Origin: Acanthochromis polyacanthus
Taxonomy: Eukaryota; Chordata; Actinopteri; Pomacentridae
Direction of reading: 5' to 3'
Assembly: GCF_021347895.1 (NCBI RefSeq)
Contig: NC_067116.1
Coordinates: forward strand, 32,561,639 to 32,625,638
DNA: 64,000 nucleotides
The notes under the pieces are model-generated. The model made no database searches and was not told the DNA's origin. It saw only the letters and a program-made list of their open reading frames with translations. Made by a program: the position numbers and the translations under genes. Shown here in pieces: positions 27,229 to 61,137 of this stretch; position 1 is the stretch's first letter; each line of letters opens with the position of its first letter.

Positions 27229-28271
27229 CCTCAGCCACGATGAGCACTCTCATTTTGCAAACAAACAAAATGTAGAGAGAATACAAGAGTTCAGATAAAC
27301 ACCACTAGTCTTTGAACATTCATAATATACAGGACCTACACTTAATCCGTGTGCTTTACACTAGCTTTTCTGTGTGTTTGTCGAGGGTTAGAATGTAAAA
27401 TACAAGAGTAGCAATAGCAAATATTTATTCTACTGTAAATGAAAATATTCCTTGAGCCATGGGATGTGTTCATCTATTACTGTAAAACTGCAATTCCACT
27501 ACTGACGTGTAGCTGGTTGTGTTTCTGTCCCCAAGGTATTTCATCCTCACGCGGTTTCTATATATTTTTGGAGTGTCCAGTGCTGTAGTCCAGTCCTGTT
27601 GTAATCTCTTTTGTCTTATGTCAGCTTTAGTGGTCCAAGGTGTGTGTGCGCGCTCGTGTCTCTGTGCAGGCGTGTTAGTTTATGTGAGTGTGTGGAGTGT
27701 GTGTGTCAATGTGCTCTGACTAACTGAAACACTAGCATGGTACTCTGAACCTTTAAGGCCCATGTATGAGTAAATGACTGCGCTCCATAGAACCTTTTTT
27801 TTGTGTGTTTCTTTATCCAAGTTGGCAGTGGAAGGATACATTTGTACACATTTTGTTCACCTTAGCTGTTAGATATGGTTTGATGACATTTCTGTTTGAT
27901 ACTCTTACATCTGTTCATTCTTAATTCATAGTGTAGAGCTTTGTGGGTCCAGCCTAGATGACTGTCACCTCCATGGAAACAGTGGCAACTCAGTGCTTTG
28001 AAATCTGTTTTGCTGGAGACATCACATGACGTGATGCAACTTACTATTGAATGTTTTAGCCATTTTCATGGTGGAAGAATTTTATATTTATGCAGTTGTA
28101 CATTTTTTTTTCAAAGTGTAATGTATGAATCCAATACCAAAGTCGCTGGTCAAAAAGTTACAGAATATCAGAGGCAATGCAGTATCCCGTGTAATAAGAT
28201 GTTTAGTTGGTGTGAAAATACTTAATTCAATGTTGAAGATCAAACACTTGTCAGGAGTCTGCTCTTGTCAC

Positions 28272-28277
28272 TTTATT
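28272..28277 (-). terminator. nme7: Poly(A) signal of nme7
   Basis: On the minus strand AATAAA lies about 90 bp downstream of the nme7 stop codon (28368-28370). It is followed by T/G-containing sequence on that strand. It falls within about 30 bp of the atp1b1 signal on the other strand. Confidence 0.6.
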
Positions 28278-28298
28278 TAATCTGCATAAGGCTGAAAC

Positions 28299-28304
28299 AA
28301 TAAA
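28299..28304 (+). terminator. atp1b1: Poly(A) signal of atp1b1
   Basis: This is the first canonical AATAAA on the plus strand after the atp1b1 stop codon, 1.07 kb downstream of it. Cleavage would be expected 10-30 bp further on. Confidence 0.55.
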
Positions 28305-28367
28305 CAGAAAACTGAGATGACTGTGAAGTTTTTGAATACATAGTTTAACACATTTTCTTGTTTGCTT

Positions 28368-51302
<22,935 letters not shown>

Positions 51303-52027
51303 TTTGTAATAAAATTTGTGATTTTTTTTTACATGACCCAATACTGCGATCAGCTAGCAAACGTTAGCTGTCCCGGGTATACTACGTCTCTATAGTAACA
51401 ATAGTGACATGACGTGTGAGTTCAGGGTAGTTTGTAATTATTTCAACAATATAGTATGTGGTGCTCAACCAATACTATGCGCCAGTTGTTAACTAAAGTT
51501 TGTTGTTGCTATAAGAAGCCTAAACTTAACACAAAATATTCAAATAATACAGGATAGCTGCACCACGTTAGTTAAATTATATGTATGAATACTAGAAAAC
51601 GGGCACAGAAATAGTTATATATTCCGAAGAGCCCTTAACGTGGTTACGCTGTTGCATTTTTCAAGTGGTGTTTATATGCATAAACTAGATAAATCACTAT
51701 ATAAGTCTCATTCGGGAGTTGTGTACGTTAAGTAAGTTATGCTGCGGTCCAATTGTAGACACCAGGCTCAGACGGTCGTCTAGAAACGTAAAACGTCATC
51801 TAGTGGCGGTGCAGTGAAGGTCGGAATCAGCCGAATGATTAAAATTCTGAGTAGCTCTAAACGCAACCTTCGACCTCTTTTGTTACCCGGAACAACAACA
51901 ACGAACAGAAGTATTTCAGGATCATTACTGTTAGTTTTGTTTTAGCATTATCTGCTCGACCGCATGTGTTAGTCTGAACTACCGTTTCAAATATAACCTC
52001 GGTGCTTCTTAAATAAACGGATTCTTC
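51303..52027. promoter_or_regulatory. Shared upstream region of nme7 (-) and methyltransferase (+)
   Basis: The start codons of nme7 (51302, reading left) and the methyltransferase gene (52028, reading right) face away from each other across 725 bp. Both promoters and 5' UTRs must lie here or within short upstream introns. A near-match to the RFX X-box, GTTACC-CGG-AACAAC, lies at 51882-51896. No TATA box was placed. A bidirectional promoter is possible but not shown. Confidence 0.45.
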
Positions 52028-55000
52028 ATGAGTTCCACTGCTTCTCTAACACACTTCATAAATGATAATGGACCTCTGATCTTGGATGGGTGGACTAGCA
52101 ACTGAACTGGAAGCACACGGAGCCAAACTGCAGGTGAAAAAATATCAAAAATATAACCGCATACTTCATCTTGGGTCTTTTTTCTACTAGTCAGCACTGG
52201 TTTCACAGTTTGAATTCAAATTTTATAGTTCCGAGGCTGCACTGCAGAGCTACGTGTTTACTACTAGTATTTATTTATTTTTTATTTTTCAGAATTATTT
52301 TAATCTTCATGTAGAAAATAGCAACGGCTGCCAAATATGTGTAGTGGAATGAAAGTATTAAATTCCATGAAGTGAGCTAATTAAGTCAGGTACAACCAGC
52401 TCAGAACTGTAATTACGTGCAGCACTTTAAAGAATGTACTTCCCTGATTCCCACATTATAAGAGACTAATGATATTTGACTTGTGTGTCTCAGGGTAACT
52501 TGCATCCCTCTGTAGCGCTTTTGTGTTTAGCATATCTTTGCTTATTTTGTTCTTTGCAGGCATTTTGTATCCCCTTGTGGCTATTTTGTCGGTTTGTGTT
52601 AACTCTGTGTCCAATTTATGTTTATTAATACTGTTTTTGGGGCCAGTTTGTGTTTGTTTGTAGTCACTTAGGGCTGATGTGTACTCATTTTGTGTAATTT
52701 AGCATCCTTTTGGCTATCTGAGTCTCTTTGTACTCGTTTTGTGCTTTGTGTGGTCAATTTATGTCTCTATAGCAATTTTACATACCATTGTGTGTCTTTT
52801 TGGGAGCTTTTGGGTGACTTCTTTTTGTACAATTACAGTTCTACAGTTTAATTTAGCAAATGCTTTTATCGAAAGCGATGTACATATGAGAGCAGTTTAC
52901 AACACAAGGAAGGAGAAAACAACCTGGATAAATGCCGGCAAAACAAGCTCAGGTGTGATAAGACTTTGGTGCCTACAGGTATGTGTGGGATAGTGACAGG
53001 AATTCTTATTTTTATTTTGCTTTTGCAGTCTGTCAAGTGCAAAGGTGTCAGTTTGTGGTCACTTGGTTGCTTTGTGTAGTAATTCTGTGTCTCTTTGCAC
53101 TTATATTTAGGCCTCTGTGGTTGCACTATGTCTTTTGTAGGTGTTTTGTGTCATTTTGTAGATAGACAATTGATTTTTAACAGTTATTTGAACAGGACTC
53201 TGGTTCAAGCGCTTGTTTTGCAGCTGATGATGTTGCGTATGATTGAGGGAAAGTAGTTGAATACTTTAATAATCCACTAGATGGGAGGACACTATTCTGT
53301 CTGCAGACTGTGTACGCGTCTTTTCCTCCATCTAGGGTTAAGATTCAGCCTCATCGTGACTCTGACCACCACTAGTATAAACCTGTAGGTTTTTTACTAA
53401 AGTCAGAGGTGTTTGCATATAATAAAGATCCTGTGATTGTTGCATTTCTCAAATATATTTGGTCTAAAAATTTAACTATACATGATGTATGCAACACTAT
53501 ATGATGACAAGTATCAGCTGAAAACTTGAAGTCAGTGTTGCTCTGTCAGTCAAATGCATGTAGTTTTAAAAGTCAGACTTAAATGTCAGCATGTGTGTCA
53601 CAGGGAGATCCTCTGTGGAAGTGCCAGGCTGTTGCAGACTGATCCTCAGGCCATTAAAGATGCTCACAACAGGTAGGTCCATGCAAATGTCACACGTGCA
53701 AATATTATTGAGCCAAAAAGGCAGCAGGTGATAAATTCAGTACATTTGTTGATTTTTTTTTCCAAGCAATTTCTGGTTCCAAAATGATCTTACATTACAC
53801 TAAAGTGACTATTTGGGGCTTTGGACTGTTGGCCAGAAAAAACAAGACATTAATAGTGTCACCTTGTGCTCTGGAATATGAAAATTAGATTAATTAATAG
53901 CTGATTGACAGCATTAGTGTGATCACACCTCACTGTGACTGTATATCAACAGATTCCTCCCTCAGCGGTGCTGATGTCATCAAACAACGGCTACATACCA
54001 GGCGAGTATCTCTGGATTCATCAAGTATTTGGACGTCAGCTCTGAAGACGCCCGAGAGCTGATGATGTCTGGAGTTCATCTGGCCAAAGAGACAGTGAAC
54101 AGATTTGACTCTGGTATGGCACTACACACTCAGGCGACACGTGTCACTGTGAACTCTGATGTCACTGTGCTTGCGTTTATTTTCCTCTCAAGGCAGAGAC
54201 GTCTCTTGGTGGCTGGTTCTGTTTGGACCATACGGAGCTTTCTGCACGACGGCTCAGAGTACACTGGCGCTTATGCTGAGGAGATGAGTGTTGAAGTGAG
54301 TGACTCTCAGCTGCATTGTGGTTAAACAGTATTAATGCTATAGAGTCTTTGTGTCACTTTGTAGTCATTTTGTGTCCATGTGTGGCTATGTTGTTGCCCG
54401 ATGTTGTCGTTTCTGTCTTTTTGTGGTCATTCTTTATGTCTTAATAGTTACGTTGTGTACACATTCTGACCATTTTGTGTCCCTTTGTAGCCATTTGGCT
54501 ACTATTTGTAGTCTTCTTTGTTTCTATTGTAGTATTTTGCATCAACCTGGTGACCATTTTGTGTCCTCTTTTTAGCTGCTTTGTGTTCTGGGTAGACATC
54601 TTGTTTCCTCTTGTAGCTATTTTGTGTCTGTACTCCTTTGTATTCCTTTGAAGCTATTTTGTGCCATATGGGTACATGACGGTGGTAATTTTGTTTCCCT
54701 CTGTAGTCTTCTTTGCCCTTTGTAGCCATTTGGGTCTATTTGTGGCAATTTTGTTCCCTCTGTGGTTCTTCTTCGTCTCTTTGTGGCTACTCTTTATCTC
54801 TGTGTAGCCATTTGTGTCACTTTTGGCCATTTGGGTGTCTTTGTAGGCACGCTATGTCTCTCTCTTTCACCTTTATCTCTTGGTTTTGCTTTGTGGTTTC
54901 TGTGTAGTCATTTTGTGTCCCATACTGTCTCTTTATAACCATTTTGCATCCATCTTTAGCCATTGTCTCCCAACCCAATGAGAAGGTTACACAGAATGAA

Positions 55001-56730
55001 ATTGTGGCTGCTGACTTTTGTTTTGACTTAATGCTTCTAATGACGGTTGTGGTGTCTGCAGAGAATTAATTCACTGTAGATCTCAGCGATAACAAGCGGT
55101 CTCTGGTGTGTTATATTGTTCCAAGGAGCTGAAACTTTGGCACCAACCGCAGGTCGATTGCTTAGCAGCAGCAGGAGCTGATGTCATAGCTTTTGAGACA
55201 ATCCCAAGCATCAAAGAGGCAGAGGCGTTGGTGGAGCTGCTGAGAGAGTTCCCAGACTGCAAAGCCTGGCTGTCCTTCTCCTGTAAGGTAACCACTGCTG
55301 ATAAACAGTAGAACCAGAGTCAGTGTGTTGTTAATTATTCTGCAGTCACTTAATGTCTCCCTTCACTTCAGGGATGGGAAGTGTATATCAGACGGCAGCC
55401 TGTTCACCGACGCTGTGCAGGTCAGCAGCAGATCCACACAGCTGCTGGCTGTGGGAGTGAACTGCTGTAATCCAGCTGTGGTGGAGCCGCTGCTGGACTC
55501 TGCCAGGACGCTGCTGAGGCCAACATGAGCTGGGTGGTTTATCCCAACAGTGGAGAGGAGTGGGACACTAAGCGGGGGTGAGTCTGTAGTCACGGCAACA
55601 ATCTGTGGTTGTATCAGGAGACACTGTAAAGTCCAGACATCATTATTTATACAGCACATTAAAGACAACAGACACTGAGCCAAAGTGCTTTCCAAAAGAG
55701 AAAGATGCTACAAATGTACCTAACAATTTTAAATTTTAGGGTCTCAACAACACAGTATTATGTACTACACAAATTCCCCTGACTAATTTAGTTAGGGTTA
55801 TGACCGTACAGTATTATATAACACAAATTTAGACAACAGAATGTCAGCTTTTCTTTGGACAGATGACTATACAGAACGAAGCTGTTAAGGGGCTACAGAA
55901 AGTAAATACAAAATAAACTTGAAGGCTAAATATCTAATCCCACCGGATGTAGCCACAGCTAGCAATAGCCAAAGCTACGTTTGCATACTGATGTTACCTG
56001 AGGTGTTTCTGTTTTCAGACATCAACATCTTGTAAAAATAGTAAATTATTATCCAAAAAATAAATATTTGAGGAAGAAGGGAAATTTAATTATGACGGAG
56101 AAAAAAAACTAGCTAAAACCCTGCTAATGCTAGCTAGCTTAGCAGTGTAACAATAACTGCCATTCTGAGTGAACTTTCTGAGACTTGGTGTGGTTCTGTG
56201 CCTAAATCAAATATCAATGTATGAATAAACCATATCCTTTGACCTCTACTTTTTCTCGCAACAGTTCTTTGACATACATAAGTTACAAGTTACTGTGCCG
56301 AATAACATTTAACAGCTGCAAAAGTTCATTCAGCAGTAATTATGACACAACAGTACAACATATACAACAATATAACACCCTAATAGTGCTTTAAAACGCC
56401 TGTAAGTGTATTTTGCTAGTAGATTCTTTTGTACTTTCCTTTGAGTAGAGCGTTTTTACAGTGCTGTGTTGCTACAGCTAACTGTTTTCTTTTTCCTACT
56501 AAGGTGGCTGACATCAGTAGCAAAATCAGCGTGGACACCTGACCTCAGTCACACCTGGGTGAAGCAGGGAGCTGCTCTGATTGGTGAGTTCAGCTGATTT
56601 TTCTCCCAGGCATTTCTCTCCTGTTGTACAGTATTTTCTCTGATGAGTGTTTCTTTGTCCGCTAGGAGGATGCTGCCGTATTGGTCCTGCTCAAACAGCA
56701 GAGCTGAGGCGTGAGTTAAAAGGAAGCTGA
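52028..56730 (+). CDS. Homocysteine S-methyltransferase (MmuM/HMT family)
   Basis: This cytosolic enzyme family transfers a methyl group, typically from S-methylmethionine or S-adenosylmethionine, to homocysteine to make methionine. Exons: 52028-52133, 53604-53672, 53953-54113, 54193-54295, 55126-55287, 55372-55577, 56504-56583, 56666-56730, joining to about 316 residues, normal for the family. It starts [20 protein letters not shown]. Family motifs are [62 protein letters not shown] and GGCCRIGP. The cysteines of GVNCC and GGCC are the expected zinc ligands. Exons 5, 7 and 8 are intact. Exons 1-4 and 6 contain about nine single-base indels in short runs, so the motifs in them appear only after allowing for shifts. 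Splice sites are sound. I give no gene symbol because fish naming of this gene is uncertain. Confidence 0.88.
52490..53160 (+). repeat. TTTGTGTC-type low-complexity array (second)
   Basis: Imperfect short units such as TTTTGTGT, TGTGTCTCTTTG and GGTCACTT run through methyltransferase intron 1. Unrelated sequence at about 52840-53010 interrupts them. Open frames here are rich in Cys, Phe, Val and Leu because of the repeat and are not genes. Confidence 0.55.
54340..54960 (+). repeat. TTTGTGTC-type low-complexity array (third)
   Basis: Units of the form TTTTGTGTC-TTTGTAGCCATTTTG recur many times in intron 4 of the methyltransferase gene, for example near 54350, 54475, 54560, 54615, 54725 and 54905. 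This is the most regular of the three plus-strand arrays. Non-coding. Confidence 0.65.
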
Positions 56731-56943
56731 GCAGCTCCAGCAACCAACCTCCACCAGTCAGAAATCTTTGGCTCAGTTTTCTATAAGGCCAGGATGAAGA
56801 TGACCACTTACTGCTGACTTTAAATTTCAGTGCTGCAAACAAATATCATAAGATGGATGGATGCTTTGTTTGTTAGTGATTTAGTTTTTCACAGTGTATG
56901 AAGAAGTGCTATAAGGTGAATCAATGAAGATGGCAGGAGATCA

Positions 56944-56949
56944 AATAAA
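56944..56949 (+). terminator. Poly(A) signal of the methyltransferase gene
   Basis: AATAAA lies 215 bp downstream of the TGA at 56728-56730 and is the first canonical plus-strand signal after it. Confidence 0.6.
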
Positions 56950-59900
56950 TCAGCTTTCTTACTGCACATTATTTTTGCGACTAAACCAAACCTATTTATT
57001 TTTTATTAATTATAAATAATAACAAGGGTATTCCATCTACAATCACCAGGGGCCTTCTGCTTGACCATTTGCATTTTGCTTGAAACTTTATTTAAAATCA
57101 AACTACAGATATTTAAATTTGCATCTGAAATTTAGTTAATACATCAGATTCTTTATAAGATTAAAAAGTTAATCAGGAATTGCCAGTCGATACACTTTCA
57201 GGACATTATTTCGCACACTGAAATTTGAATGTTGTGTTTGAACAACCACTATTTTAGGAATTACTTAAGATAAATGCCTGAAACTGATCGTATTTCTCAT
57301 TATGCCATTGATCTCCAGAATCTGCAACACTGGACAAATAGATCTAATGGTCTGTCTGTGGGTGAGTTAAAATATGGGAAAAAAGTACATGTCAAAATGG
57401 GGTTAGAAAATGAAAAATATATACAAGTTTAACAAAACTGTTTATTTCCCCCCATTTTTGTGACCAAGTATTCATAGTTTTAGGTATTTTCTAGGTTTAT
57501 TTTGTATTATTGTGTCATGCACCTACAGACTGCAGAAAATTCAGATTTACTTCTGCATTATTAACTATTTTATTAATATGAGCTCAAAGATTGAACTTTT
57601 CAAGATGGCCTCAGTTTTTTTTCTTTTTTTCCACATATTTGGTCATAAATGTGAAACACTCACTCAGAATTAGATACCATTGGATGTACTTGTTTCTACA
57701 CTATCTACAATATTGCAGATTCTGGACTAATGACATATGAAGAAATAACAGTAAAAACCTTAAGCTTTTATCTTTAATCATAAGCTCAAATTCCAATGTG
57801 CAAAAAAAACACGCTGAATGAAGGTCGACAGGCAATTTGTAAAAAACTAAAAAAAAAAAAAAATCTCGGAAAGTATTTGATGTATTAGGCTGAAATTTCA
57901 CAGATTCCATTTGAAATATCTATAGTTTATGATGAAAAAGCAAATTAGAGATGGTCTACCAGAAGGCCTCTGACGATCTGAAGTTTAATGACCCAAGAAT
58001 GATTGTTATAAATAAATATATATGTTCCATAAGTTTATAAAAATTGTATTTTATTGTAAAAGGAATAAATAAATAAACCACTACATCAAACCCACTTGAG
58101 TACACAACCACGTCTGCGCTGGTCAAAGACAAATGGCACCACAAAGGGGCGAACAAAAGAACAACGTATGTCTATACATAAACATGAAAATAAACCATGC
58201 AGTCTTCACTTTCTGTGGTTCACATTTTGGATTATTTCAACTTCTGTACAGCTCTCATCTTTCTTAAAAACAGGATCATCTACTGTCCTACTGGAGGTTT
58301 CACAAAGCACAACAAAACATCAGCTGCTTTCACGACACTTTGACTGGACGGCATTTCCACTGAACTAACCACAGTACGCCCACCGACTGTACCTGTACAA
58401 TGAAGCGTGTGTGTCTGAACTGAATTTACAGTGTGTGTTGTGTGTTTTCTACGCAGCTCTACCTGAATATTATGGGACTCTACAGAATCTCTGCAGGGAC
58501 TGTAGGATGATGTGACAGAACCGTAACAAAAGTCAGAGGTGTGTGATCAGTGGTGGAAGGGAATGAAAATGTACGAACATCTAATCTCCCTCTTTAGGTT
58601 CACATACGGGGTGGACAAAATAATAGAAATGCTTTACTTCATTCTTTAAAACTGTAACAGCGCTGATCCAACTCAGTGTTTGAGGCCACAGTTTGATGCC
58701 CTGTTAACAAAATGCCCTATAAAATAGCAGCTTTGTCTGAATTCTTGTGCTTGCTACATGTTATCAGGAGATTTTTTTTTCCAAGCCACATACCATTATT
58801 TACTGCAACTGATCCATTAGCCGACTAAAGACCTCCATTTAAGAGAAAGGCTCACAACAAATCATTTCTCTTGTTCATATCGGCCATTAACAGGTCTTAA
58901 ATGCACGTCAAGTGTAAGTGATGTGGAACCAAGCCAACAGTCCTCCCATGCAAAGATACATCCCACCATTTAACTAAAGCTAACAGGAGACTGCAGTGGT
59001 TTTAGAAGGATTATCTGCTGGTGTGATCCACTGACAGTCTGTCCTTACTAAGTGGAGATATGAACAAAAATAAGTAGTTTTGTGCTAAAAAAAAAAAGTC
59101 AACTATTAAATGAACTACCAACTATTTTTGAAATATCAGTTTGGAAATTTTATTAATAGAAATAAAGTCAAAATGCTGTAATTCCAGCTTGTTCAGTGAG
59201 AATTTTTTCTTTTGTCTTTCCTCTACGATGGTAAATTAAATATCTTTGGGGACATTTCAGGACATCATCTTTGGCTTTGGGGAACACTGATCTACATTTT
59301 TTTTTTTACCATTTTCTGACATTTTATAGACCAAACAAGTATTCAGTTAACACTGAAATATTTTTTTATTGCATCCCTAAAAAAAGGTTTAACTTTGGGA
59401 GATATTCTTTTGATTTAACCGAGTCTGCTGCTCAAACTTCACATTTTCTTCAGATAAACTTTGTATATTTTCCCCCACACTATCAGATCTGTGGATTCTG
59501 TCTCCAATCGTTTACACTGAAACAGATTTTTGAACAGGTCTCTCTGCTGGAAGGAACGATTACAGCAAACAAACGAACCTAAAGGGGAACTCAGCTTCTC
59601 TACTAGTGTTTCCACCAGAAGGACCAGGGCTGAACGACTTGAAAAACATGTATTTGCAATTTTCCTGACAAATACTGTGATCTGATCTGAAATATAATTT
59701 TTTTCAAGTCACATTTCAGTTCAATATTCACTCTGTAATAGAATTAAAACGTGACAGAGCATTATTACTTAAGACATCATTAAAAGTGTGACTCGCACAA
59801 AAGTACAGCACTAATCATTAAAATGACAGTTTAAACTGAGGGTGAGACTCACTACAGAACACTGCAGTCTTTGTGATTTCCCTGTTGCATCATTTCAAAA

Positions 59901-60080
59901 TGCATTTTGATCAGCCCGAGTCTAAATGTTATAGAGAGATTGTTCTCTGGTCATATGTAGTGGCATTTTCCAAATATGCAGCAACTTTCACTTCCTTCTA
60001 GGACTTGTGAGCTCAAATGTTTTTGATTGGTCAAATACAAACAGCATTTTCTGTAAAAACCTGCAGCTTCAAATGAGGTT

Positions 60081-60082
<2 letters not shown>

Positions 60083-60168
<86 letters not shown>
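60083..60168 (+). repeat. (GT)43 microsatellite
   Basis: An uninterrupted run of 43 GT units. Perfect runs of this length are usually highly variable between individuals. The open frames across it (Val-Cys and Thr-His repeats) are artefacts of the run. Confidence 0.97.
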
Positions 60169-60169
<1 letters not shown>

Positions 60170-61137
60170 TACTGACACAACAGAGCTGCAGAAGAAGGAA
60201 TCTGAATTTTTGAGCTGCAATGAGAAGGTCTACCTTAAAGTTTAGTTATGGCTGTCACAATTTTCTATTGTCATGTCAAGTGCCTGATTCAGCACTTCAG
60301 ACTGTGGTGGAAACACAGACAGCAAAGGGCTGAATAAACCGTTTAGCTCCTCCAAACTATTTGGACGACTTCTGGCGGAACGTTGCTAAACCTGTTACTA
60401 TGTTGACTTGGAAAACGGTGAAAATCTGCTTTAAAGCTGCACACACCGCTGCATGGTTTAGTAACTGAATGTGGCTCACTGGTGTAGCTGCCTTGGTGAT
60501 GATTTAAAGCAGTTTTTGGTGCATCGTTTGCTGCTACAAGGCAGGAAAGTGGTAAAAGAAATCGCTTCAGACAGACGCTCAGCAACACTGACTGACAAAC
60601 ACTTAATATAATATTTTCTTTATAGCAGCAAAACTAAAATGACCTCAAACATGATTTAAATCAACCTGTGACAGTCCTAAAAAAATTCAAGGAGAAGTCT
60701 GGTGATGTTCTATCATTTTTACACTCTCAACAAATTTATGAAACAACCAAAACAACAATGAACTAGTCAGAATAACAAGTTGAATACGATAATCCAAAGC
60801 TTGATATTTTTAATCCCCGTGTGCCACAGGGCTGCACTGTCACCCAAAAACTGCAACACATCAGTGAACCACACTGGCAGTTCATTCATTAGAATGAACA
60901 AAAGCACTGCTGTTAAATCTGCAGCTGAAAACAGTCCAAACAAATGCTCCTGTCAGAATAACCTTTGCTAAACACTACAGAGTCCAACTGATTTAGGAAT
61001 CGATTTAGCCTTTTACCAAATGAAATCAGTTAAATAACCTCTTCTCTAACAGACTGTTGTTTATGGTGACAGAAGAACACCAGACTTATCCTCTAAAACG
61101 TTTCTGTTCCTCCTCCCCTTTGTGTCCCGTGAACCTT

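Larger units (their letters stand above)
27229..28320 (+). other. atp1b1: atp1b1 3' UTR
   Basis: About 1.1 kb of non-coding sequence follows the TGA at 27226-27228. The first canonical AATAAA on the plus strand is at 28299-28304, so the transcript would end near 28320. That lies inside the minus-strand nme7 3' UTR and about 50 bp from the nme7 stop codon. The exact cleavage site is inferred. Confidence 0.55.
56731..61137. other. 3' flanks of the methyltransferase and bivm genes
   Basis: The methyltransferase 3' UTR probably ends near the AATAAA at 56944-56949, 215 bp after its stop. The rest faces the bivm 3' end. Several minus-strand AATAAA sites (for example 59149-59154 and 58050-58055) could end a long bivm 3' UTR, but the true site cannot be chosen. 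The GT microsatellite at 60083-60168 lies here. No further gene was recognised. Confidence 0.5.

Noticed and set aside
59951..60220. Frames encoding Thr-His or Val-Cys repeats
   Set aside because: Both are translations of the GT microsatellite.
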